NCBI GenBank assembly: GCA_947643165.1
Contig: CANRVB010000004.1
Span: 97,040-161,039, forward strand
Direction of reading: 5' to 3'
Source: an uncultured Porphyromonadaceae bacterium
Lineage (GTDB): Bacteria; Bacteroidota; Bacteroidia; Bacteroidales; Muribaculaceae
Length of the DNA stretch: 64,000 bases
Part shown: piece after piece, positions 1-8,503 of the stretch
Numbering within the stretch: position 1 is the stretch's first letter
Layout of the letters: each line of letters opens with the position of its first letter
Made by a program: the position numbers and the translations under genes
The notes under the pieces: generated by a model
The model's input: only the letters and a program-made list of their open reading frames with translations
Told to the model about the DNA's origin: nothing
Database searches by the model: none

Positions 1-1668
1 GCTAAGCTTCACATCGGCAAATCGTTCAGCCGACGGCTCATCGATCAGTATGTTTTGTCCACGGCGTGTGTCGGTGAGATAAAGACGATCAGGATTTGAA
101 GCACCTTGTCCTGTCCACGCTACCAGCGATCCGGAACGCGGAAGCGAGAAGCTCTTAACCAAATCTTCATCTTCTGGAATTTGGCTGATGGCCCCCGATT
201 TGGGATCAATGGTGTACATATGGTAATAATCACGATCTTCGGCGTTCAGATATATCTTGCCATCGGCACGGCTCCATTCGTAGGCAATGACTGACGGATC
301 GAAATGCTTTGTCAGAGGCTTGATGTCGGACGGATTGGCCGCATCAACAAGAAACAGTTCAGACTCGGTCATAGAGGCTGTACGGTCATCAGGTATGTCA
401 AGGCCTATACCGTCAAGCGACTCCGGAGTGCCGGCTACAAGTATCTTCGTACCATCGGGCGAGAACTTAGCAGTCGAGACAAAACCATCTCCAGCCACGA
501 TAGTATCAGCCTTCATAGTGTTAAGATCAAGCGACATAATATCAAATACAGTGGTCGGACGCTTGGTCAGACGGCTGCGTCGTGTGGCTATGAGAGCTTT
601 ATGGCCATCGTCGGATATATCCATAAGCCATGTCTGCGCATTGCCAAACGTGAGCGGTTCCACTGCTCCAGTAGCAAAGTCAACCTTGAGCAACGACACT
701 CGGTTGCGCCATCCGGGCTGACGGTCTTCAGGCTCAAGTATCTGATATACATTACCTTCTTTGGGACCTTCCTTAACTTCTGAAACAATAGCAAAATCTT
801 CTGTAGGGGCTATCGCTACAGAACCTGCTGGCATACCCTTGGCTATCACAGTCTCATTTCCTGTCAGAGGATCAAACGACACGAGCTCCGTACCATCAGC
901 ACCGGCCTTGGTCCGATACAGTTTGTTAGACCTGGGCATCCACCGTCCGCCGTCGCGACCCTCGGCCACCAACACTTTCCGGTCCTTACCGGTCGATGTA
1001 ATACGGTAATATGAATCTGTACGTCCACCGGGAAGTGTATTCGTATACCATGTCTGAAGCATACTTCCGTCTGGCGACAGTGCCACACCTACTATACGTT
1101 TACCGTCGGAGAAATCTGACAGCTGCACACTCCTCTTGCCCTCGCTTATGACGGTAGCCTTGGTTGCTATGCCCTTACCCTGAAGGCTCAATACGGGATT
1201 CGGTCGGCTACCGGGATAGGACAAGACATTGACCGATATAACATGAGTGCCTGGCAGAAGATCAAACGCGCCTTGCGCCTCCTTACCGTCGACATATGTT
1301 TTATAGTCAGTAGCACCCTCCACATTAATCCTTACTCTTGGTACAAATACAGGCACATTCACACTTGACTCTAAAGTAATCAAGGTTATAGACGAAGTAT
1401 CGGCAACCTCAATAGCGGAACCGGGAACATATGGTGACTTCCCTACACGATAAGGACGATTGTTCAATTCGAGCAGACGTTTTATATCAGCAGATTTGCC
1501 ATTAACATCCGTCTGGTCAATCATAAGCGGACTGCCCAACCTTACGGGCGTCGATACAGTCATTTGAGAAAGGGGCAGCGAGTCGGACTTTATGTCTGCG
1601 ACATTATCGGCCACAGCCGGCACATATAGAGCGGCAGCCCCCAGAATTGGTAAAAATAACTTATTCAT
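1..1668 (-). CDS. S9-family (prolyl oligopeptidase/DPP-like) peptidase, N-terminal part only
   Basis: The minus-strand frame is open from the ATG at 1668 to the window edge (556 codons, no stop), so the 3' end lies outside. It starts with a signal peptide (MNKLFLPILGAAALY, then an Ala/Val cleavage region), so the product is exported. The visible part is a beta-propeller-like region with repeated 'SPDG' and 'D..T' blades, for example VALSPDGSMLQTWY and AKFSPDGTKILVAG, typical of the N-terminal propeller of S9 peptidases. The alpha/beta-hydrolase domain with the Ser-Asp-His triad would lie beyond base 1, so catalysis cannot be checked. A TolB-like propeller protein is the main alternative. It diverges from the etf operon. 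Confidence 0.75.
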   Translation of the reverse strand, partial: MNKLFLPILGAAALYVPAVADNVADIKSDSLPLSQMTVSTPVRLGSPLMIDQTDVNGKSADIKRLLELNNRPYRVGKSPYVPGSAIEVADTSSITLITLESSVNVPVFVPRVRINVEGATDYKTYVDGKEAQGAFDLLPGTHVISVNVLSYPGSRPNPVLSLQGKGIATKATVISEGKRSVQLSDFSDGKRIVGVALSPDGSMLQTWYTNTLPGGRTDSYYRITSTGKDRKVLVAEGRDGGRWMPRSNKLYRTKAGADGTELVSFDPLTGNETVIAKGMPAGSVAIAPTEDFAIVSEVKEGPKEGNVYQILEPEDRQPGWRNRVSLLKVDFATGAVEPLTFGNAQTWLMDISDDGHKALIATRRSRLTKRPTTVFDIMSLDLNTMKADTIVAGDGFVSTAKFSPDGTKILVAGTPESLDGIGLDIPDDRTASMTESELFLVDAANPSDIKPLTKHFDPSVIAYEWSRADGKIYLNAEDRDYYHMYTIDPKSGAISQIPEDEDLVKSFSLPRSGSLVAWTGQGASNPDRLYLTDTRRGQNILIDEPSAERFADVKLS

Positions 1669-1716
1669 TGCTAATGCGATAATGATTGGTGCCCGGTGTG
1701 AATATCCAAGCGTTCA

Positions 1717-1748
1717 CAAAGTTAGCAATCATTGATGACAACAGCAAA
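1717..1748 (-). promoter_or_regulatory. Bacteroidetes-type promoter for the S9 peptidase gene
   Basis: On the minus strand a -33-like TTTG (1745-1748) and a -7 box TAACTTTG (1717-1724) are separated by 20 bases. This is the standard Bacteroidetes housekeeping spacing, and it lies about 50 bases upstream of the ATG at 1668. Confidence 0.65.
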
Positions 1749-1816
1749 TCAATTTCGCCATCCTGTTTCTACAATTATAAGCGTAATATTCTTATTCACC
1801 GACTATTGGAATAAAA

Positions 1817-1848
1817 TTTGGATATGCGCCAAAAAATCTTTAACTTTG
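1817..1848 (+). promoter_or_regulatory. Promoter of the etfB-etfA-acyl-CoA dehydrogenase operon
   Basis: TTTG (1817-1820), a 20-base spacer and TAACTTTG (1841-1848) match the Bacteroidetes -33/-7 consensus. The predicted transcript starts near 1855 and has a leader of about 85 bases before etfB. Confidence 0.7.
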
Positions 1849-1938
1849 CGACCTTGAAAAGGCGTAGCCAACCAATAGGTTATCTCTCCAGCCAGCCATC
1901 AACGAAAACTATAAACAACTATATCAATCATAAGAATT

Positions 1939-2814
1939 ATGAGTCTAAACATCGTTGTGCTCGCAAAGCAGGTGCCCGACACCCGTAATGTTGGCAAAGA
2001 TGCAATGAAAGAAGATGGAACGATCAACCGTGCCGCGTTGCCAGCCATCTTCAATCCCGAAGACCTCAATGCACTTGAGCAGGCCCTTCGTCTCAAGGAT
2101 GCGAATCCCGGCAGTACAGTGACTATGCTGACCATGGGCCTGCCGCGCGCTGCTGAGATCATCCGCGAGGCCATGTACAGAGGTGCTGACAGTGGTATTG
2201 TTCTTACTGACCGCGCTCTCGGTGGTGCTGATACTCTCGCAACCAGCTATTCTCTGGCTCAAGCTGCAAAAAAAATCGGCAACTTTGACATCATACTTGG
2301 CGGACGTCAGGCCATTGACGGCGACACTGCACAGGTTGGTCCCCAGATCGCAGAAAAACTCGGAATACCTCAGGTAACATATGCTGAAGAGATCCTGGAG
2401 CTGAAAGATGGTTACGTGGTAGTAAAACGCCGTCTTGAGAATGGCGTCGAGACTGTAAAGGCCCCCCTGCCCTGCGTAGTTACCGTAAACGGTTCGGCTG
2501 CAGAATGCCGTCCACGCAACGCTATGAGACTCCAGAAATACAAGTATGCTGCATCACCCAGCGAGCAGGCAACTCTCAGCGATACACGCAAGGAGCTCCT
2601 GACAAAGCGTCCGTTCCTTAATATCTCTGAATGGAATGCCGCATTCGTAGAAGCCGATCCTCAGCAGATCGGTCTTGCCGGTTCGCCTACAAAGGTTAAA
2701 TCGATCGAAAATGTAGTGTTCACAGCAAAAGAGAACCTTACTATCGATGGCGACAACGACGATCAGATAGACAACCTGATGAAGGAACTTATAGCAAACC
2801 ATACCATCGGTTAA
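1939..2814 (+). CDS. etfB: Electron transfer flavoprotein, beta subunit
   Basis: The 291-residue product matches the EtfB/FixA family: N-terminal NIVVLAKQVPDT, then an adenine-nucleotide-binding region including GGRQAIDGDTAQVGPQIAE (about residues 114-132). With EtfA it forms a soluble heterodimeric flavoprotein that carries electrons from acyl-CoA dehydrogenases. It is the first gene of a three-gene operon (etfB-etfA-dehydrogenase) with gaps of 35 and 7 bases. Whether this Etf is of the electron-bifurcating type cannot be decided by eye. Confidence 0.93.
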   Translation: MSLNIVVLAKQVPDTRNVGKDAMKEDGTINRAALPAIFNPEDLNALEQALRLKDANPGSTVTMLTMGLPRAAEIIREAMYRGADSGIVLTDRALGGADTLATSYSLAQAAKKIGNFDIILGGRQAIDGDTAQVGPQIAEKLGIPQVTYAEEILELKDGYVVVKRRLENGVETVKAPLPCVVTVNGSAAECRPRNAMRLQKYKYAASPSEQATLSDTRKELLTKRPFLNISEWNAAFVEADPQQIGLAGSPTKVKSIENVVFTAKENLTIDGDNDDQIDNLMKELIANHTIG

Positions 2815-2849
2815 GCAACGATTCAATACTCTTCAAAACAGATCTTCCC

Positions 2850-3890
2850 GTGTCACAACTACAAGATAACAATAACCTAATAGTATACTGTGAGCTCACC
2901 GATGAAGGCCGTGTTGCCGACGTCAGCCTTGAGCTCCTGACCAAGGGCAAGGAACTTGCCAAGAAACTCGGCGTTAAGCTGGAAGCGGTTGTAGTAGGTA
3001 GCAACCTTCAGAATATTGAAGACCAGATCTTCCCCTATGGTGCTGATACCGTCTATAAGGTAGAGGACGCTCGTCTGTTCCCTTACACCAGCAATCCACA
3101 TGCTGCAGTGCTGATCAATCTCTTCCGTCAGATCAAGCCGCAGGTATGTCTTATGGGTGCTACATGCATAGGTCGCGACCTCGGACCGAGAGTGTCTTCA
3201 TGCCTGCACAGCGGTCTTACAGCCGACTGCACCGCCCTTGAGATTGGACCTCACAAAGATCCTAAGACAGGCAAGGAATACACCGATCTTCTCTACCAGA
3301 TCCGTCCCGCTTTTGGTGGTAACATCGTTGCAACAATTGTCAATCCGGATTGCCGTCCGCAAATGGCAACTGTACGCGAGGGCGTGATGCGCAAGGAAAT
3401 TTTCGATCCTAACCACCGTGGTGAAGTAATCACTCTCGATGCAGCCGAATATGTAAAGCCCGAAGATTTTGTGGTTGAGATTATCGACCGCCACATCGAA
3501 AGTTCCAAAGTCAATATCAAGAATTCCCCCATCATCATAGCCGGTGGTTACGGTGTAGGCAGCAAGGAGAACTTTGATCTTCTGTACGAACTTGCCAACA
3601 CTCTTGGTGGTGAAGTAGGCGCTTCACGTGCAGCTGTCGACGCTGGCTTCTGTGAGCATGAGCGTCAGATTGGACAGACAGGTGTCACCGTACGTCCAAA
3701 GCTTTATATCGCTTGCGGAATCTCCGGTCAGATTCAGCACGTTGCAGGTATGCAGGAAAGCTCGATCGTTATATCGATCAACAGCGATCCCAATGCCCCG
3801 ATCAACTCTATTGCTGATTATGTAATAGTAGGAGAAGTCGAGGACGTCATACCCAAGCTTATCAAGTATTACAAGAAGAACTCCAAGTAA
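2850..3890 (+). CDS. etfA: Electron transfer flavoprotein, alpha subunit (GTG start)
   Basis: The 346-residue EtfA/FixB protein has the FAD-binding C-terminal domain: GGYGVGSKENFDLLYELA, then GEVGASRAAVDAG and the segment around GQTGVTVRPKLYIACGISG. It pairs with the upstream beta subunit. The start is GTG at 2850; no in-frame ATG lies near the expected N-terminus (LIVYCELTDEGR), so GTG is the likely initiator. The acyl-CoA dehydrogenase begins only 7 bases after its stop. Confidence 0.93.
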   Translation: MSQLQDNNNLIVYCELTDEGRVADVSLELLTKGKELAKKLGVKLEAVVVGSNLQNIEDQIFPYGADTVYKVEDARLFPYTSNPHAAVLINLFRQIKPQVCLMGATCIGRDLGPRVSSCLHSGLTADCTALEIGPHKDPKTGKEYTDLLYQIRPAFGGNIVATIVNPDCRPQMATVREGVMRKEIFDPNHRGEVITLDAAEYVKPEDFVVEIIDRHIESSKVNIKNSPIIIAGGYGVGSKENFDLLYELANTLGGEVGASRAAVDAGFCEHERQIGQTGVTVRPKLYIACGISGQIQHVAGMQESSIVISINSDPNAPINSIADYVIVGEVEDVIPKLIKYYKKNSK

Positions 3891-3897
3891 AAGAACA

Positions 3898-5601
3898 ATG
3901 TCTAATTTCTATACAGATAATCCCGATCTCAAACATCATCTGGGTCACCCGTTGATGGAGAAGATCTCTGCTCTCAAAGAGAGAAACTATACAGATGCCG
4001 ACAAGTATGACTATGCACCTGTCGACTTCGACGATGCAATGGACTCATATGAAAAAGTCCTTGAAATAGTCGGCGAACTCTGTGGCTCTACTATCAGCGA
4101 CAATGCCGAGAGCGTTGACCATGATGGACCGCGTGTTGTCGGTGGTCGCGTTCAGTATGCAGCCGGCACACAGCAGAATCTTGAGGCTTGCCGTAAGGCC
4201 GGTCTCATGGGCATGGCCATGCCCCGTCGTCTTGGCGGTCTCAATTTCCCCATCACTCCCTACATCATGGCAGCTGATATTGTCAGCCGCGCCGACGCAG
4301 GATTCGAGAATCTTTGGGGTCTGCAGGATTGCGCGGAGACAATCTACGAATTTGCTAACGATGATCAGCGCGAGCGCTTTATCCCGCGCGTCTGCAATGG
4401 TGAGACCATGTCAATGGACCTCACTGAACCTGACGCCGGATCCGACCTTCAGAGCGTAATGCTCAAGGCAACGGAACAGCCTGACGGCACATGGCGTCTT
4501 AACGGAGTTAAGCGTTTCATCACCAACGGCGACAGCGACATTCATTTGGTATTAGCCCGTAGTGAGGACGGCACAAAAGATGGTCGTGGTCTGTCTATGT
4601 TCATATACGACAAACGCGATGGTGGTGTCACAGTTCGTCGCATTGAGAACAAAATGGGCATCAAAGGCTCGCCAACATGCGAACTCGTATTTAAGAATGC
4701 AAAGGCAGAGTTGTGCGGATCCCGTCGTCTGGGACTCATCAAATATGTGATGGCCCTTATGAATGGCGCCCGTCTCGGCATTGCAGCTCAGTCGGTTGGT
4801 ATCAGCGAACGCGCTTACCGTGAGGCTCTTGCCTACGCTCATGATCGTCGCCAATTCGGCAAAGCTATCATTGAGATGCCTGCTGTTTACGAGATGCTTG
4901 CTGTGATGAAAGCAAAACTTGATGCTTCGCGTACACTTCTCTATGAGACAGCACGCTTTGTAGATATCTACAAAATCTATGAGGATATCGCACGCGAACG
5001 TAGCCTCACACCCGACGAGCGTGCCGAGATGAAGCACTACAGCAAACTTGCAGATGCTCTGACTCCTCTCGTAAAAGGTATGGGCAGCGAATATTGCAAC
5101 CAGAATGCTTACGACTCGATTCAGATTCATGGTGGCTCTGGCTTCATGAAGGATTATGCATGTGAGCGCGTATACCGTGATGCACGCATCACTTCGATAT
5201 ACGAAGGAACAACACAACTTCAGGTTGTAGCAGCCATCCGTCACGTCACCACTGGTACATATATCAACCTCATGCGTCATTATAAGGCACAGCCATGCAA
5301 AAACGAGCTCAAGCCTATGCGTGATATGTTGACAAGCCTTGTCGGCCTCTATGAAGAGGCTGTCACTACCGTTACCAGCATCAAAGACGCCGCATATAAT
5401 GACTTCATGGCTCGTCGATTGGTGGAAATGGCCGGTTGCATAATTATGAGCTACCTCTTGATTGAGGATGCAAACCGCAATGACAAGTTCACTAAGTCTG
5501 CTGAGGTTTACACAAAAATGGCTCAGGCCGAAGTTACGAAGCATAGCAACTTCATCCGCAACTTCACACCGGAACAACTCGCTTTCTACAAGCCGGAATA
5601 A
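3898..5601 (+). CDS. Acyl-CoA dehydrogenase, long anaerobe type
   Basis: The 567-residue flavoenzyme would oxidise acyl-CoA to 2-enoyl-CoA and pass electrons to the adjacent EtfAB. Family marks include the flavin/substrate segment LTEPDAGSDLQSV (about residue 180), the RRQFGKAI motif, and the C-terminal IYEGTTQLQ, whose glutamate (E436) is at the usual catalytic-base position. It is longer than the usual 380-residue enzymes, carrying an insertion around 320-400 and a C-terminal helical extension of about 120 residues. The chain length of the substrate cannot be read from sequence; a butyryl/propionyl-type short-chain role is plausible given the Etf pairing. Confidence 0.88.
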   Translation: MSNFYTDNPDLKHHLGHPLMEKISALKERNYTDADKYDYAPVDFDDAMDSYEKVLEIVGELCGSTISDNAESVDHDGPRVVGGRVQYAAGTQQNLEACRKAGLMGMAMPRRLGGLNFPITPYIMAADIVSRADAGFENLWGLQDCAETIYEFANDDQRERFIPRVCNGETMSMDLTEPDAGSDLQSVMLKATEQPDGTWRLNGVKRFITNGDSDIHLVLARSEDGTKDGRGLSMFIYDKRDGGVTVRRIENKMGIKGSPTCELVFKNAKAELCGSRRLGLIKYVMALMNGARLGIAAQSVGISERAYREALAYAHDRRQFGKAIIEMPAVYEMLAVMKAKLDASRTLLYETARFVDIYKIYEDIARERSLTPDERAEMKHYSKLADALTPLVKGMGSEYCNQNAYDSIQIHGGSGFMKDYACERVYRDARITSIYEGTTQLQVVAAIRHVTTGTYINLMRHYKAQPCKNELKPMRDMLTSLVGLYEEAVTTVTSIKDAAYNDFMARRLVEMAGCIIMSYLLIEDANRNDKFTKSAEVYTKMAQAEVTKHSNFIRNFTPEQLAFYKPE

Positions 5602-5623
5602 TCAACCTCTACAAATATAGTCA

Positions 5624-5670
5624 CCGGGCTTCGGAGAGCGTCGACAAGGCGAACTCGAAGCCCGGTAATT
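5624..5670 (+). terminator. Intrinsic terminator after the etf operon
   Basis: A perfect 10-bp stem (5624-5633 with 5656-5665, CCGGGCTTCG/CGAAGCCCGG) has a 22-base loop and is followed by a T-rich tract, 23 bases after the dehydrogenase stop. Confidence 0.8.
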
Positions 5671-5753
5671 TTTGGCATAGTGATGCCATATAAATGTCAC
5701 GATCCTTCCAACTGTCCACTACTTGAATACCCCGATATCTAATAATCGTGTAT

Positions 5754-6170
5754 ATGAGACTCCTAAAAATATTTTCAATCATAGCCGCCTTATTTATGAC
5801 AGGATGTGTCGCAAAAGCACCCGATACAGACATTGAAGTTGTATCGCCAAGTGAATTCCAGACTAAATTGCAAGCTGATAGCAATGGATATCTCCTTGAC
5901 GTACGCAAACCTGACGAATTTGCATCCGGACATCTCAAAGGTGCCCATTTGCTTAATTGGCTTGATACTGAAAATTTCAAGCAAGAAGCCAAGAACCTTG
6001 ATAAGTCCAAGACGATCTATGTGTATTGCCGAAGCGGCAGAAGAAGCAATGAGGCAGCGACCTACCTTAGTGATCAGGGATACACGGTCGTTGACATGAA
6101 TGGCGGTATTCTGGCCTGGGAGAATGATAAATTACCGGTGATCACCGAAGTTGACAACTCTGAATCATGA
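5754..6170 (+). CDS. Rhodanese-domain lipoprotein
   Basis: A small (138-residue) exported protein. It has an N-terminal lipoprotein signal (MRLLKIFSIIAALFMTGC, lipobox cysteine C18) followed by one rhodanese-like domain: LLDVRKPDEFASGHLKGA and the active-site loop YCRSGRRS (C92), which would carry a persulfide. I chose the ATG at 5754 over the in-frame GTG at 5748 because it gives the conventional signal-peptide N-terminus. It is a single gene between a terminator and metF. Its role as a periplasmic sulfurtransferase is inferred; the true sulfur acceptor is unknown. Confidence 0.85.
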   Translation: MRLLKIFSIIAALFMTGCVAKAPDTDIEVVSPSEFQTKLQADSNGYLLDVRKPDEFASGHLKGAHLLNWLDTENFKQEAKNLDKSKTIYVYCRSGRRSNEAATYLSDQGYTVVDMNGGILAWENDKLPVITEVDNSES

Positions 6171-6276
6171 GTGGCATTGCGCATATTAAATATGAACGTT
6201 ATGCGTTAAATTCATAATAAAAGAGCTATATTTGCACTATGATCTAATTGAATCACAATTTTCGCTTTCCGATTGT

Positions 6277-6284
6277 TACATTTG
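6277..6284 (+). promoter_or_regulatory. Possible -7 box upstream of metF
   Basis: TACATTTG fits TAnnTTTG and lies 65 bases ahead of metF. A second match, TATATTTG, is at 6227-6234. Neither has a convincing TTTG at the right spacing, so which one is used is unclear. Confidence 0.35.
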
Positions 6285-6348
6285 CGACACTTGACATATT
6301 GGCAATCTATGCTAAATTTATGATTCAGATCCGAAGGATTTTACAACT

Positions 6349-7317
6349 ATGACCATTCCCCAATTAATAGCAGAAAAGAGCTGCGGCAAAGGCTTCTCCA
6401 TCGAAGTTCTGCCTCCTCTCAAAGGCAGAGGCATCGGACAATTATTTGATTCCGTCGACTCGCTTATCGACTTCGACCCGTTGTATATCAATATAACAAC
6501 CCATCGTAGCGAATTAGTATACCGATCGACTGCCGATGGATTGTATCAACGTGTGAGCGAACGTTCACGTCCCGGCACTGTAGCTGTGGCTGCCGCAATT
6601 CAGCACCGCTACAATATACCGGCTGTACCCCACCTGATATGCAGCGGATATACAAAACTTGAAACCGAGTATGCCCTGATCGACCTTAACTTTCTGGGGA
6701 TAACAAATGTACTCCTGCTACGTGGCGACAAGGCCAAACATGAGAGCCGATTCATTCCGAATGAAGGAGGACATGCACATGCCTCCGAGCTTCAGGGACA
6801 AGTGAATGATTTCAACCGCGGCCTATTCCTTGACGGCACCCCTATGGATATGCTCGATGACCAGAGAAAGCGTTTCAGTTATGGAGTGGCTGGCTATCCT
6901 GAAAAACATGACGAGGCACCGAACATGGACTTTGATCTGCAATGGCTCCGTCATAAGGTTGACAACGGTGCCGAGTATGTGGTTACTCAAATGTTTTTCG
7001 ACAACCAGCGATATTTCGATTTTGTAGAACGGTGTCGCAAAGCAGGTATCAATGTCCCGATAATACCGGGATTGAAACCGATTCTGAGCAAAGGCCAAAT
7101 GACAATACTTCCCAAAGTATTCCACGTAGACCTTCCGGCCGATCTTGTTAATGCAGTATCGGCATGTAAGGATGATAAGGCTGTAAAACAGGTTGGTGTG
7201 GAGTGGCTGGCTAATCAGATGAAAGAATTATATGCCAACAATGTACCAAGTGTTCATATCTATTCATTAAATGCCGTTCAGAGCGTCCGACGTGCATTGG
7301 AAATCGTAAAGGGCTGA
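6349..7317 (+). CDS. metF: 5,10-methylenetetrahydrofolate reductase
   Basis: The 322-residue TIM-barrel flavoprotein reduces methylene-THF to 5-methyl-THF for methionine synthesis. Family features include the FSIEVLPP start (equivalent to FEFFPPK), the ITTHRSE strand, NVLLLRGDKAKHE (the 'LRGD' motif), GVAGYPEKHDEAPN and the VTQMFFDNQRYFDF segment. Length is close to the usual 290-320 residues. It heads a tight plus-strand run (metF, holB, addB-like, hemW) and ends 4 bases before holB. Confidence 0.93.
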   Translation: MTIPQLIAEKSCGKGFSIEVLPPLKGRGIGQLFDSVDSLIDFDPLYINITTHRSELVYRSTADGLYQRVSERSRPGTVAVAAAIQHRYNIPAVPHLICSGYTKLETEYALIDLNFLGITNVLLLRGDKAKHESRFIPNEGGHAHASELQGQVNDFNRGLFLDGTPMDMLDDQRKRFSYGVAGYPEKHDEAPNMDFDLQWLRHKVDNGAEYVVTQMFFDNQRYFDFVERCRKAGINVPIIPGLKPILSKGQMTILPKVFHVDLPADLVNAVSACKDDKAVKQVGVEWLANQMKELYANNVPSVHIYSLNAVQSVRRALEIVKG

Positions 7318-7321
7318 CAAT

Positions 7322-8464
7322 ATGCTGTTTTCCGAGATTCCGGGTCATGAAGACACAAAACGTCGTCTGCGGGAAATGGCAGATGGCAATAAGCTTCCAC
7401 ATGCATTGATGCTTGAGGGACAGGAAGGTATAGGTAAGTTCGCACTGATACGCGCATTCGCCCAATACATAAACTGTACGGGACGAATGCCTGGTGATAC
7501 AGACAGTTGCGGAAATTGTCCTTCCTGCCATCACTATGCCAGTATGACGCATATTGATACACTGTGGATATACCCGGTTGTCAAGCTCGAAAAGATGAAA
7601 ACTCCGCCAACAAGCGATGATTTTCATGACGAGTGGATGGACTATCTTGATGGTCGCATTTATATGGATATGTCGCAATGGACCGATATATTCGATAAAA
7701 AGAATGCCGTGCCGACCATTTACGTCACCGAAAGTGATTCTCTAATCAGGAAACTATCGTTTGCTTCACATACCTCCCGATATAAAATCGTTCTGTGGTG
7801 GCTACCCGAGCGCATGAATGTCGAGACAGCAAACAAACTGCTCAAGATTATAGAAGAACCCTACCAGGACACTATATTTCTGATGACTGCTAACAATCCG
7901 GCGCAGATACTTCCGACAGTCTACAGCCGCGTTCAGCGCATCAAGGTAACTCCATATCCCGAAACTGAGGTAGCTCAGATCCTGACTTCCAGATACGCAT
8001 TGCCGATTCAGGATGCTGAAGAGATCGCACGGTTGTCGCATGGCAGTATGTCATCCGCTATCGGAACCATATCGGTCAACAAGCGCAAGGCCCGGATGTT
8101 TGAGATGTTCAAACAACTTATGAGGCTCGCATATCAACGCAATGTCATAGAGCTAAGACAATGGGCCGCCGATCTTGCCGCTACGGGCCGCGAACAGCAG
8201 TTGGAATTCTACTCATATGCCGTGCGGCTGATACGTGAGAATTTTGTGAAAAATTTCGCCATCGACAGTCTTGTCTACATGGATCAGGAAGAATGGAAAT
8301 TTGGCAACAATTTCTCCCGGTTCATATGCGAACGCAATGTCGAGCAACTGGCTGGTGTCTTCAACTCTGCCATAACCGATATTGCCGCGAATGGCAACGG
8401 AAAAATCATAAATCTTGATGTGGCACTGAAGGTTATAGTCCTGTTGATACCACCTAAGTCATAA
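7322..8464 (+). CDS. holB: DNA polymerase III, delta' subunit
   Basis: This 380-residue clamp-loader AAA+ subunit helps load the sliding clamp. Visible are the Walker A region GQEGIGKFAL (about 34-43), the zinc-binding cysteines (NCTG, then CGNCPSC), a sensor region ending LKIIEEPYQDTIFLMTAN, and YSRVQRIKV at the SRC-motif position. That position carries 'SRV' in place of SRC, consistent with delta' subunits that do not hydrolyse ATP. The protein contains a 30-40-residue insertion after the zinc module (WIYPVVKLEKMKTPP...). It sits 4 bases after metF, probably cotranscribed. Confidence 0.88.
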   Translation: MLFSEIPGHEDTKRRLREMADGNKLPHALMLEGQEGIGKFALIRAFAQYINCTGRMPGDTDSCGNCPSCHHYASMTHIDTLWIYPVVKLEKMKTPPTSDDFHDEWMDYLDGRIYMDMSQWTDIFDKKNAVPTIYVTESDSLIRKLSFASHTSRYKIVLWWLPERMNVETANKLLKIIEEPYQDTIFLMTANNPAQILPTVYSRVQRIKVTPYPETEVAQILTSRYALPIQDAEEIARLSHGSMSSAIGTISVNKRKARMFEMFKQLMRLAYQRNVIELRQWAADLAATGREQQLEFYSYAVRLIRENFVKNFAIDSLVYMDQEEWKFGNNFSRFICERNVEQLAGVFNSAITDIAANGNGKIINLDVALKVIVLLIPPKS

Positions 8465-8503
8465 CAGCCCGTGCCGCTTTACCATAGCGAGATCAAGTAA
8501 CTG

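Noticed and set aside
4552..5577. 341-codon minus-strand open frame opposite the acyl-CoA dehydrogenase
   Set aside because: It lies wholly antisense to a well-recognised gene and is cysteine- and histidine-rich without domain structure, typical of a shadow frame.
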